Assembly: GCA_026706075.1 (NCBI GenBank)
Contig: JAPOZM010000055.1
Span: 62,001 to 126,000, forward strand
Direction of reading: 5' to 3'
DNA length: 64,000 nt
Origin: Gemmatimonadaceae bacterium
GTDB lineage: Bacteria > Latescibacterota > UBA2968 > UBA8231
In this document: positions 56,513 to 64,000 of the stretch, one piece after another
Position numbering within the stretch: position 1 is the first letter of the stretch
How the letters are laid out: every line of letters begins with the position of its first letter
Notes under the pieces: generated by a model
Databases searched by the model: none
What the model was told of the DNA's origin: nothing
The model's input: only the letters and a program-made list of their open reading frames with translations
Made by a program: the position numbers and the translations under genes

Positions 56513-57559
56513 ATGAAGCTTCACAAGAGCGCGGTGCTGTGGCTGGCCCTCGGCGCCCTCGTCTGGGCCGACTCGTCGGAGGCGGCCGTTCGCAAGTCGG
56601 GAATCACCGGCGGCGCCTTCCTGAAGATCGGCGTCGGCGCCCGGGCCGTGGCCCTCGGCTCGGCCTACACGTCGGTGCCCGGAGACGCCACGCAGATGTT
56701 CTGGAACCCCGCGGGGATCGCCCTGCCGAGGGGGCGCAGCCAGGTGACCTACTCCTACAACCAGTGGATCGCCGACCTCGGCCATCACGCCGTCGGCGTC
56801 ACCCGGAACTTCGGCGACATGGGCACCTTCGGGATCGGCGTGATCAACCTCTCCCTGGCCGGGATCGACAACGGCGGCGGCCTCGACCGGGACCAGGTTC
56901 CGGCGTTCCTGGACGCCACCTACACCGGGTTCCGCGACACGGGGTCGGGCTCCTACGACTACTCGGACCTGGCTCTGCAGGTGACGTGGGCCCGCAACGT
57001 GACCGACCGGCTGGCCCTGGGAGCCACGGGCAAGATGGTGCAGCAGTCCATCGATGGCGTCGGCGCGAGCGCCACGGCCGTCGACTTCGGCGCCATCTAC
57101 CACGTGGGCTTCCGGAACGCCCGGCTGGGGGCGCGCATCAACAACCTGGGCAACGACCTCACCTTCTACAACATCGGCGCCCCTCTGCCGCTGGCCTTCA
57201 GCGTCGGGGCCGCCATCGAGGTCTACGAGCAGGCGGACCAGGTGAAGGTGACCCTGCTCTCCGACGCCACCAAGCCCCAGGATGGCGAGCAATTGCTTTA
57301 CAGCGCCGCCGAGGTGGAGGTGATGGAATACCTGAGCCTCCGTGGGGGGTACAAGCTGAACTACTCCGGCGTGCAGGACGGCAAGGTGGACGAGGTCACC
57401 GGCGCCGGCTTCGACGCGCCCCGCACCGAGGAGGGAGCCAGCTTCGGCCTGGGCGTCCACGTCCCCTGGTCGAGCTACGACGTCACCGTGGACTACGCGT
57501 ACACGCAGTTCGGCATCCTCGACAACGTGCACCGGGTGTCGCTGCTGCTGGGGTTCTGA
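56513..57559 (+). CDS. PorV/PorQ-like outer-membrane beta-barrel protein (UPF0164)
   Basis: 348 residues; GGAG lies 5 bases before the ATG. Signal peptide about 1-22. The opening FLKIGVGARAVALGSAYTSVPGDATQMFWNPAGIA is the hallmark of PorV/PorQ/UPF0164 proteins. Alternating strands follow, ending in LLLGF. PorV is a shuttle in type IX secretion, while other members are general outer-membrane proteins of FCB bacteria. Third gene of the operon with the receptor and the sorting-domain protein, and followed by a strong terminator hairpin. Confidence 0.92.
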   Translation: MKLHKSAVLWLALGALVWADSSEAAVRKSGITGGAFLKIGVGARAVALGSAYTSVPGDATQMFWNPAGIALPRGRSQVTYSYNQWIADLGHHAVGVTRNFGDMGTFGIGVINLSLAGIDNGGGLDRDQVPAFLDATYTGFRDTGSGSYDYSDLALQVTWARNVTDRLALGATGKMVQQSIDGVGASATAVDFGAIYHVGFRNARLGARINNLGNDLTFYNIGAPLPLAFSVGAAIEVYEQADQVKVTLLSDATKPQDGEQLLYSAAEVEVMEYLSLRGGYKLNYSGVQDGKVDEVTGAGFDAPRTEEGASFGLGVHVPWSSYDVTVDYAYTQFGILDNVHRVSLLLGF

Positions 57560-57596
57560 TTCGGCCGGAGCGCGGGGCAAGAGCAGTCGGTACCGG

Positions 57597-57625
57597 AGGC
57601 CCCGGGGACGATCTCCCCGGGGCCT
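57597..57625. terminator. Strong bidirectional terminator hairpin
   Basis: A perfect 12-bp stem (AGGCCCCGGGGA at 57597-57608, partner 57614-57625) around a 5-base loop lies between the convergent PorV-like and aminotransferase genes. The T run is short (TTCGTGCGTT). Confidence 0.75.
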
Positions 57626-57633
57626 TCGTGCGT

Positions 57634-58914
57634 TCAGCCCCGAAGCTGGCGCACCGCCTCGATGACGCGGTCCACGTCGTCGGCCAGGCTGAAGACGTGG
57701 GGGGAGACGCGCACGGCCTCCAGCCCGCCTTCGTAGATCCCCCGGGAGCGGATCCGGTGCTCCCGGGCCAGCCGTTCCTGCAGTTCCGCCCGGGGCATCC
57801 CCTTCAGCCGGAAGGTGACGATGGCGCTGTGCTCGCCCGGTTGGAGGGGGGAGAGGACCTCGGCTCCGGCCTCCTGCAGTCCCGCCATCAGCCGCCGGCC
57901 CAGGTCCTGGTCCCGCTGCCAGACGCGCTCCAGGCCCAGGTCGAGAAGGAACTCCATGGCCGCGTCCAGGCCGTGGAAGAGGGGGGCGCTCACGGTGCCG
58001 TACTCGTAGCGCTGCGCCGAGGGGTGGAAGGCGAACTCGCCGGTGGCCATGTCGAAGGCGCCCTCGTTGGACCAGGCGCCCACCCAGCGGGCCTGGATCG
58101 TGTCGACGGCGTCGCTGCGGACGTAGAGCAGCCCCGTGCCCTTGGGGCCGAGGAGCCACTTGTGGCCGCTGGTGGCGTAGGCGTGGCAGCCGATGCCGCG
58201 CACGTCGAGGACGAGCTGGCCCGCCGACTGGGCGCCGTCGATGAAGTACCACAGGCCGTGGCGGGCGGCGAGGCGGCCGATCTCCTTCACCGGCAGGACC
58301 TGCCCCGTGGTGGTGGTCACGTGGGAGATGGAGATCGCCCGCGTGCGGGGGGTGATCAGCCGGGCGATGCGGTCCAAGGTCTCGGCCGCCGACTGCACCG
58401 CCGGCTCGAAGACACGCATGCGGATGCCGTCGCGGCGGGCCCGGGCGATCCAGGAGATGGTGTTGCCCACGTGCTCGTGGGTGGAGGTGATCACCTCGTC
58501 GCCGGCGCCCAGGGGGAGGCCGTTGCAGACGATGTTGACGCCCTCGGTGGTGTTGCGCGTGTAGGCGAGCTCCTCCGGGTCGCAGCCGAAGAGGCGGGCC
58601 CCGCGCTCCTTGATCGCCTGCCAGACCTCCTGCGTGTGGCCGGTCTCCGAGATCTCCTCCAGCTCCATGGTCTTGCGGTGGACGGCGTCGATCACCGCCC
58701 GGGGCGAAGGGCCCAGCCCGGCCGTGTTCAGGTAGATGCGCTCCCGGGTGAGGGGGAACCGCTCGCGCACCAGGGACCAGAAGGCCTCCTCGTCGGCGGC
58801 CGGGGGCGGTTCGGGGGCGCCGCCGGGACCGGAGGAGGACTCAGCCATGGCCGTGTGCAGGGAGGCGCCGCCGAGCAGGCCCGCCGTCCTGACGAGGAAA
58901 CCTCTGCGTTGCAT
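57634..58914 (-). CDS. Tat-exported class V aminotransferase (PLP enzyme)
   Basis: 426 residues. The N-terminus MQRRGFLVRTAGLLGGAS is a twin-arginine signal, so a folded PLP protein would be exported, as for several cysteine-desulfurase/isopenicillin-epimerase-like proteins. Class V landmarks are YLNTAGLGPSPRAV, NTTEGVNIV, SISHVTTTTGQVLPV, the cofactor Asp in YFIDGAQSAGQ, and the PLP Lys in TSGHKWLLGPKG. The reaction is unknown. Convergent with the PorV-like gene. GGAG precedes the ATG. Length and motifs are complete. Confidence 0.9.
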   Translation of the reverse strand: MQRRGFLVRTAGLLGGASLHTAMAESSSGPGGAPEPPPAADEEAFWSLVRERFPLTRERIYLNTAGLGPSPRAVIDAVHRKTMELEEISETGHTQEVWQAIKERGARLFGCDPEELAYTRNTTEGVNIVCNGLPLGAGDEVITSTHEHVGNTISWIARARRDGIRMRVFEPAVQSAAETLDRIARLITPRTRAISISHVTTTTGQVLPVKEIGRLAARHGLWYFIDGAQSAGQLVLDVRGIGCHAYATSGHKWLLGPKGTGLLYVRSDAVDTIQARWVGAWSNEGAFDMATGEFAFHPSAQRYEYGTVSAPLFHGLDAAMEFLLDLGLERVWQRDQDLGRRLMAGLQEAGAEVLSPLQPGEHSAIVTFRLKGMPRAELQERLAREHRIRSRGIYEGGLEAVRVSPHVFSLADDVDRVIEAVRQLRG

Positions 58915-59088
58915 GACCGACTCCGTGCTCGGGCGGGGGTAGGGGACCAGGCATCACCGTGTCCGTAACGGCCGGGCCGTGAGGGGGGGGCTGCGGGTTT
59001 GACACCCGCGAAGGAGGCGAACAGCTTGTGCCGGTCCGCCGCCGCCTCCGGCGAGGAATCGCAGAAACCTAAGCTCCGCCGCCTTCGC

Positions 59089-59403
59089 ATGCGTCCCCGG
59101 GACCCCGATCCCCCCGACCTGGACCCGACCTTCCGCTCCACGCGCCGGGAGGCGGCCGTCATCTTCGCTGTCTGGGTGGCAGCGCTGCTGTGGACGGTGC
59201 CCTTCTGCTACCTGGCGGGGTACGGCGACACGGCCTGGACGGACACGGTGGCCGGCATCCCCCGCTGGGTGCTCTGGGGCGTTGCCGCTCCCTGGGCGGC
59301 GGCCTCCGCTTTCGCCCTGTGGTTCAGCCTGCGGTTGATGGGCGACGACGATCTCGGCGAGGGGAACCCCGATGAGGACGGCTCCCCGGAGGGCGCGCCA
59401 TGA
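59089..59403 (+). CDS. YhdT-like (DUF997) small membrane protein
   Basis: 104 residues with an N-terminal polar segment (DPTFRSTRREA) and two membrane helices (about 20-45 and 65-85), then an acidic tail. Its overlap by 4 bases (ATGA) with a PanF-like symporter gene mirrors the yhdT-panF pair of enterobacteria, where the small protein is thought to accompany the transporter. The ATG at 59089 was chosen because the first conserved-looking motif begins soon after; an in-frame ATG-type start at 58999 would add 30 residues of poor character. Confidence 0.75.
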   Translation: MRPRDPDPPDLDPTFRSTRREAAVIFAVWVAALLWTVPFCYLAGYGDTAWTDTVAGIPRWVLWGVAAPWAAASAFALWFSLRLMGDDDLGEGNPDEDGSPEGAP

Positions 59404-61280
59404 GCGCCGGCGGCGCCCTCACCGCATTCCTCCTCTACGTGGCGGGGGTCCTGGTCCTGGCGGTGGTCGCCAACCGCCTGCTGCGCCAGCGCCGGTTCCT
59501 CAGCGAGTACTTCCTCGGCAGCCGCAGCCTGGGCATGTGGGCCTTCGCCCTCACCTTCGCCGCCACCTCGGCCTCGGGCGGCTCCTTCACCGGCTTCCCC
59601 TCCAAGATCTACAGCCACGGCTGGGTGCTGGCCCTGTGGATCGGCAGCTACATGGTGGTCCCCATCTGCATGATGGGCCTCATCGGCAAGCGCCTGAACC
59701 AGGTGGCCCGCAAGTCCGGCGCCATCACCGTGCCCGACGTCTTCCGCGACCGCTTCGACTCCGCCGCCTTCGGCCTGCTGGCGACGGGCCTCATCGTGTT
59801 CTTCATGGCCTTCAACCTGGTGGCCCAGTTCAAGGCCGGCAGCCTCATCCTCAAGACCCTCCTCGACGGGGTCGGCGCCTTCCACGGCCTGGCGGCCGAC
59901 CTCGGCGGCTACCTCGGCCCGGGCGGCGTCGATCCCGAGTACCTCCTCTGCCTGCTCGCCTTCGGCGCCGTCGTCGTGCTCTACACCACCTACGGCGGCT
60001 TTCACGCCGTCGTCTGGACCGACGTCATGCAGGGGGTGGTCATGGTGGCCGGCGTCGTCATCCTGCTGCCCCTGACCCTGCACCAGGCGGGCGGCCTGGA
60101 GCGGGCCACGGACGAGCTGGCGCGCATGACGCCGCCGCGGCTGGGACCCGCGGCCCTGGAGCGGGTCTCCGAGGCGGAAGGGGAGGCCCACGTACCGGCG
60201 GGGAGCTGGGCCTGGCTCGACGGAGATCCGCAGAGCGGCCGCCTCTTCCGCATCGCCCGGGCCGCCAGCCTGCCGGCGGGGGAGCGCCGCCTGCAGGTGG
60301 AGGTGGTGGAGCTGACCTCCAAGTCCCAGGTCCGCCAGGTAGCCGAGGACCCGTCCACGGCGTGGGTCCCCGGGTCGGTGCGCCTCCGGCAGCCCCAGAC
60401 GCGGCCCTACGCCTACGGCGACGGCCAGCCCGGCACCTACGTGAGCGGCCCCGGCCCCAGCCCCGCGGACCCCGACGGCTTCCTGCCCCTGAGCCTGGCC
60501 GTCTCCTTCTTCATCATGTGGGCCATCGCGGGCACCGGGCAGCCGGGCAACTACGTGCGCCTCATGGCCTTCCGCGACGCCCGCACCCTGCGCCACTCGA
60601 TCGCCACCGTCACCATCTACTACTCCCTCATCTACTTCCCGCTGGTGATCATCTTCTGCTGCGCCCGGGTGCTGCTGCCCGGGATGGAGGCCGAGTCGGA
60701 CCGCATCATGCCCGCCATGGTGATCTTCGTCACCGAGAACGCCGGTCTCGCCTGGCTCGGCGGTCTGCTGGTGGCGGCCCCCTTCGCCGCGGTCATGTCC
60801 ACGGTGGACAGCTTCCTGCTGATGATCTCCTCGGCCCTGGTGCGCGACGTCTACCAGCGCAACCTGCGCCCCGGCGCCCCCGAGGGGCGCATCCGCGTCC
60901 TCAGCTATGCCGTGACCCTGGTGGTGGGGGCCGGCGCCGTGGCCGGCGCCGTCGATCCGCCGCGCTTCCTGCAGGACATCATCGTCTACACCGGCAGCGG
61001 CCTGGCGGCCTGCTTCCTCGGGCCCACGGCCTTCGCCCTCTACTGGCCGCGGGTCAACACCTTCGGCGCCATGACCGGCATGGTCGCCGGCTTCGCCGCC
61101 CACCTGGCCCTGTACGCGGCCGGCGCCTTCGTCAACGGCAGCTTCTTCCGCCCCGTCCGCCCCTTCGAGCTGGACCCGATCCTGGCCGGCCTCCTGGTCT
61201 CCTTCGCCGCCACCTGGATCGCCGCGCGGCTGACGGCGCCGCCGCCGGCGGAGCAGGTGCGGCGCTACTTCCACCGCTGA
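59400..61280 (+). CDS. Sodium:solute symporter, PanF-like, with large insertion
   Basis: 626 residues, SSS family with about 13 membrane helices. FLGSRSLGMWAFALTFAATSASGGSFTGFPSKIYSHGW is typical of the PanF (sodium/pantothenate) branch. Ahead of QPGNYVRLMAFRD there is an extra ~130-residue hydrophilic insert (about 231-360), making the protein longer than PanF (~480). The insert follows a membrane helix and should face the periplasm or form a domain in a loop. Translationally coupled to the YhdT-like gene. The substrate is likely a carboxylate but is unproven. Confidence 0.9.
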   Translation: MSAGGALTAFLLYVAGVLVLAVVANRLLRQRRFLSEYFLGSRSLGMWAFALTFAATSASGGSFTGFPSKIYSHGWVLALWIGSYMVVPICMMGLIGKRLNQVARKSGAITVPDVFRDRFDSAAFGLLATGLIVFFMAFNLVAQFKAGSLILKTLLDGVGAFHGLAADLGGYLGPGGVDPEYLLCLLAFGAVVVLYTTYGGFHAVVWTDVMQGVVMVAGVVILLPLTLHQAGGLERATDELARMTPPRLGPAALERVSEAEGEAHVPAGSWAWLDGDPQSGRLFRIARAASLPAGERRLQVEVVELTSKSQVRQVAEDPSTAWVPGSVRLRQPQTRPYAYGDGQPGTYVSGPGPSPADPDGFLPLSLAVSFFIMWAIAGTGQPGNYVRLMAFRDARTLRHSIATVTIYYSLIYFPLVIIFCCARVLLPGMEAESDRIMPAMVIFVTENAGLAWLGGLLVAAPFAAVMSTVDSFLLMISSALVRDVYQRNLRPGAPEGRIRVLSYAVTLVVGAGAVAGAVDPPRFLQDIIVYTGSGLAACFLGPTAFALYWPRVNTFGAMTGMVAGFAAHLALYAAGAFVNGSFFRPVRPFELDPILAGLLVSFAATWIAARLTAPPPAEQVRRYFHR

Positions 61281-61291
61281 CGAGGAACCCC

Positions 61292-61891
61292 GTGCGAGAG
61301 GGAGAGCCGGTGGTCGTCGTCTCGGGCCTGCCCCGGTCGGGGACCTCCATGGTCATGCAGATGCTGAGCGCCGGCGGCCTGACCTGCGCCACCGACGGCC
61401 TACGCGCCGCGGACGAGGACAACCCCCGGGGCTACTTCGAGGTGGAGCGCGTCAAGGGGCTGCACAAGGCGGGGGACAAGAGCTGGATGCGGGAGTATCA
61501 GGGCCGGGTGATCAAGGTGATCAGCTTCCTGCTGCGCCACCTGCCCGGGGAGCTGCGCTACCGCGTCCTGCTCATCCACCGCGACCTGGAGGAGGTCCTG
61601 GCCTCGCAGCGGCGGATGCTCCTGCGCCGGAGAGAGGATCCCGACGCCGTCCCCGAGCCGGAGATGGCGCGCGCTTTCGCCGATCACCTGCGCGAGGTCG
61701 AGGCTTTTCTCGAGGAGGCTCCCAACTTCGAGGTGCTTCAGCTCGACTACGGGCGGGTCCTGGCCGACCCCGCGGCGGTTGCCCGCGCCATCGACGGGTT
61801 CCTCGGCGGCGGGCTCGACCGGGGAGCCATGGCCGCCGCCGTAGACGGCTCCCTGCACCGCAACCGGCGGCAGGAAGGCGAGGAGGCATGA
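61292..61891 (+). CDS. Sulfotransferase-like P-loop protein
   Basis: 199 residues from GTG, GAGGA 6 bases upstream, 11 bases after the symporter stop. The 5'-phosphosulfate loop is SGLPRSGTS (11-19), followed by NPRGYFEVERVK and a central HRDLEEVLASQRRML resembling the 3'-phosphate-binding R...S segment. The C-terminal LDYGRVLADPAAVARAIDGFLG is common in PAPS-dependent sulfotransferases. It is shorter than most (250-300), so the acceptor-binding part is minimal. Its end overlaps the YbaK-like start by 4 bases. Confidence 0.82.
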   Translation: MREGEPVVVVSGLPRSGTSMVMQMLSAGGLTCATDGLRAADEDNPRGYFEVERVKGLHKAGDKSWMREYQGRVIKVISFLLRHLPGELRYRVLLIHRDLEEVLASQRRMLLRRREDPDAVPEPEMARAFADHLREVEAFLEEAPNFEVLQLDYGRVLADPAAVARAIDGFLGGGLDRGAMAAAVDGSLHRNRRQEGEEA

Positions 61892-62361
61892 AGAGCGATC
61901 ACTTTGCAGCGATCAAGGAGTGGCTCGACAGCCGCTCCATCCCCTACCGGGAGGTGCGCCACGCGCCGACCGCCACCTCGGAGGAGTCGGCGAAGGCCCG
62001 GGGCGAGGACATCTCGGTGGGCGGCAAGGCGCTGCTGCTAAAGGTGGACGACACCTTCAGGCTCTTCGTGCTGAGCGCCGCCTTAAGGGTGGACGCCGGC
62101 CGGGTCCGCAGGCACTTCGGGGCCCGCAAGCTGCGCTTCGCCACGCCGGAGGAACTGCGCGAGCTGACCGGTCTCGTGCCCGGGGCGGTGCCGCCCTTCG
62201 GCGAGCCGATCACCCCCTTCGAGCTCTACGTCGATCCCTCCGTCGCCCGCAACGACCGGATCGCCTTCAACGCCGGCTCGCTCACGGACTCGCTGATCCT
62301 CTCCTCGCGGGACTACCTCGAGGCGGCGGCGCCGGAGGTGTTCGAGTTCTCGAAGGATTAG
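61888..62361 (+). CDS. YbaK/EbsC-family aminoacyl-tRNA deacylase-like protein
   Basis: 157 residues, full length. The YbaK fold is visible in YREVRHAPTATSEESAKARG, GGKALLLKVDDTFRLFVLSA (with the conserved KALL Lys), ATPEELRELTGLVPGAVPPFG (the GxxxGxxxPFG loop) and IAFNAGSLTDSLILSS. Members clear mischarged Ala- or Cys-tRNAPro or act on related aminoacyl esters. ATGA overlap with the sulfotransferase gene. It closes the YhdT-PanF-sulfotransferase operon. Substrate specificity is not deduced. Confidence 0.92.
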   Translation: MKSDHFAAIKEWLDSRSIPYREVRHAPTATSEESAKARGEDISVGGKALLLKVDDTFRLFVLSAALRVDAGRVRRHFGARKLRFATPEELRELTGLVPGAVPPFGEPITPFELYVDPSVARNDRIAFNAGSLTDSLILSSRDYLEAAAPEVFEFSKD

Positions 62362-62424
62362 GGGGGACAGCCCGGAACCGGGTATCTTCCGGCCGGAAGG
62401 AACCCGTCACGATAGGAAGGCGAG

Positions 62425-64000
62425 ATGCGCAACTGGACTCTCCTCACGGCGGCCCTGCTCGGACTGAGCCTGCCCGGCCCGGTCCCCGCCTCCATCTACC
62501 TGTCCGTCGAGGATCTCCAGGATGAAGCCGCACCCGCCTTCAAGGCGCTGGCGGAGGACTGTCCCTCCGTGGCTCTGGTCGCTCTGGAAGGGGAGGACCT
62601 GGCCGCATACCTGCGGACGATCTCGGAGCCCTGCTTCGAGCGCGCCTTCCATGTCAGCGAGAATCCGTCCCTGAGGGACGAGGGCCCAACCGTCTTCAGC
62701 GACCGGAACCTGCAGTCGGTTCTCGCGGAGATCGAAGAGCTGTCGGTCGCCTACGACGGCACCAACAGCGCCGGCATGCTTCAGCTCTGGCGCTTCGTCC
62801 AGATCGCATACGAATACCAGAAGTTCTGGCCCGAGATCACGGGGGTGGGACCCTTCGACGAAGAGACGGACCGGGCCTACCTGGCCGCCTCGGACGCCTT
62901 TGCCGCCAGTGACCACTTCCACGACCCCAACGACGAAGCGGCCCGGATCCTGTACTACTACTTCCAGGCGGCCTACACCGCGGGCTTCCGCCAGAGTCAC
63001 CTGGCGCCGATCAAGCAGGTCCTGTCCGGATTCACCGAGGAGCGGGCGGTTACGGAGCTCCATGCATGGGGGGCCCAGCCCTGGGCCTTCATCACCGTCC
63101 TGCGCAGGGTTCGCGGCGCTTTTCTGAACCACAACCAGGAGTTCATCGAAGCCGTTGCGCGGGATGCCGAATTCGTGGAGGTCATGCTGGAGGTCACCCG
63201 GTACGACTTCTTCTTCTACGCGCCGGACCCCCATCCCTTCAATACGAGGATCAGGTTCCTGGGCGAAGTCGTCGACATCCTCGTCTACCTGGCCTGGGTG
63301 GAGAGCTCGAGGGAGTCCGCCATCACCGCGCTCGAGACGGTTCTCTCCGAGCATGAGCGGCTCAGCGGCGCCTTCCTGGTGGCCGCGAAGGGGCTGGAGG
63401 ACCACGTCGACTGCCAGGGCCTGAACATCTGCCGGGAGGTGCTGGAGGGCGAGATCCTTCTCCGGGCCGTTCCCCACATCTACCGTTTCGACCAGGGGGC
63501 CCTGGTCTTCCAGACCTCACTGGACCTGGCGGAGGTCCTGCCCCTGTACCACGGGACCAAGGCGGTGCAGGCCCAGTTCCATCGGCTGGTGGAGACCGAC
63601 GACCCCGTGGGGGATGGGACGGAGGTGTTCACTGCCCGGATCTACGGAAACCGCCTGGACTACCAGGTCTTCGAGTCGTACCTGACGGGCGCCGACACCT
63701 GGGGCATCCACGGAGGCGGAGTCTACAGCGGCGGGGAAATGCGGTCCTGGGTCCGCAATCGCCCGGGAGATGCCACCAGCCACGGCGACGGGATCTTCGA
63801 GGAGACGGTCCGCCACGAGTACGCCCACTACCTGGCGGACCGCTTCGGACTCCTGAGCTTTGGCGGGCCCTGGTTCGACGAGGGTCTGGCCGAGTTCCTC
63901 GTGGGCAGCACCCAGACCGAAGGCGTCCACGTGCGCCGCTGGCCGGCGAACCACATCTGGGGCAGCGAGTCTCACCTCGATCCGGCCGGCCTGTTCGAGT
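62425..64000 (+). CDS. Microbial collagenase-like metallopeptidase (M9), truncated by window end
   Basis: The first 525 codons are visible. AGGAAGG lies 6 bases before the ATG; signal peptide about 1-22. Residues ~90-400 are helical, like the activator domain of peptidase M9 (YDGTNSAGMLQLWRFVQIAYEYQ). The zinc motif HEYAHYLADRFG lies near 464, and the third ligand is Glu in WFDEGLAEFLVGST (~485-495), matching clostridial/Vibrio collagenases (HEYxHYL and EGxAEF). It would digest collagen or similar proteins outside the cell. The C-terminus and any recruitment domains lie beyond the window. Confidence 0.85.
   Translation, partial: MRNWTLLTAALLGLSLPGPVPASIYLSVEDLQDEAAPAFKALAEDCPSVALVALEGEDLAAYLRTISEPCFERAFHVSENPSLRDEGPTVFSDRNLQSVLAEIEELSVAYDGTNSAGMLQLWRFVQIAYEYQKFWPEITGVGPFDEETDRAYLAASDAFAASDHFHDPNDEAARILYYYFQAAYTAGFRQSHLAPIKQVLSGFTEERAVTELHAWGAQPWAFITVLRRVRGAFLNHNQEFIEAVARDAEFVEVMLEVTRYDFFFYAPDPHPFNTRIRFLGEVVDILVYLAWVESSRESAITALETVLSEHERLSGAFLVAAKGLEDHVDCQGLNICREVLEGEILLRAVPHIYRFDQGALVFQTSLDLAEVLPLYHGTKAVQAQFHRLVETDDPVGDGTEVFTARIYGNRLDYQVFESYLTGADTWGIHGGGVYSGGEMRSWVRNRPGDATSHGDGIFEETVRHEYAHYLADRFGLLSFGGPWFDEGLAEFLVGSTQTEGVHVRRWPANHIWGSESHLDPAGLFE

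Noticed and set aside
63517-63975. Minus-strand frame opposite the collagenase-like gene
   Set aside because: Antisense to a gene with a clear signal peptide and zinc motif; no independent evidence.

Overview
The window is about 70% GC over most of its length and densely packed with bacterial protein genes on both strands. Three features point to an uncultured member of the FCB superphylum, with Latescibacterota-, Krumholzibacteriota- or Eisenbacteria-like lineages most plausible. These are a TonB-dependent receptor with a carboxypeptidase-regulatory N-domain followed by a PorV-like beta-barrel protein, C-terminal FlgD/Por-type sorting-like domains on secreted proteins, and heparinase, sulfatase and DUF6785-type genes. 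The phylum is an inference from gene content only. No rRNA, tRNA or CRISPR array was seen.

Region 1 (0.1-9.9 kb, minus strand) runs amidohydrolase, homodimeric pyruvate dehydrogenase E1 (aceE), three ankyrin-repeat proteins, a duplicated Cache-domain secreted protein and a fourth ankyrin protein. Several of these genes overlap or nearly touch. Region 2 (9.9-20.1 kb) is a saccharide/sulfatase neighbourhood. It holds an unrecognised 618-residue protein, a GHL10 glycosidase-like secreted protein, a beta-helix protein, a 12-repeat NHL propeller, and a sulfatase coupled by an ATGA overlap to a leucine-rich-repeat lipoprotein.

Region 3 (20.1-28.6 kb) is a clear accessory segment. It is less GC-rich in its middle and has long non-coding stretches and small, mostly unrecognised genes, many with membrane segments. 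It contains a ~370-395 bp direct repeat in two full copies and one partial copy. All three copies keep one hairpin, and one copy replaces two G-C pairs by G-U pairs, so the repeat looks like a structured RNA. A sigma70-like promoter with a hairpin at its start site and further foldable sequence lies between copies B and C. A second direct repeat flanks a secreted propeller-like gene, and there is a run of 17 G.

Region 4 (28.6-37.7 kb) is a divergent catabolic locus. An FAD amine oxidase-like protein and the two subunits of an ATP-dependent hydantoinase/oxoprolinase are on the minus strand. A DHDPS-like protein and a betaine-type ABC transporter (binding protein, permease, ATPase) are on the plus strand. 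Together they suggest uptake and breakdown of an N-methylated or cyclic-amide compound.

Region 5 (37.7-50.8 kb) is largely housekeeping: an AlbA_2/divergent-AAA regulator, an HD-domain nucleotidase-like protein, HflX, Lon and GlnD, followed by a heparinase-like protein divergent from a DUF6785-like membrane protein. hflX and the HD gene both look leaderless. Region 6 (50.8-57.6 kb) is a three-gene outer-membrane operon (TonB receptor, large secreted protein, PorV-like protein) closed by a strong hairpin. Region 7 (57.6-64 kb) holds a Tat-exported class V aminotransferase and a tightly overlapping operon (YhdT-like, PanF-like symporter, sulfotransferase-like, YbaK-like). It ends with the first 525 codons of a microbial collagenase-like (M9) secreted metallopeptidase that runs off the window.
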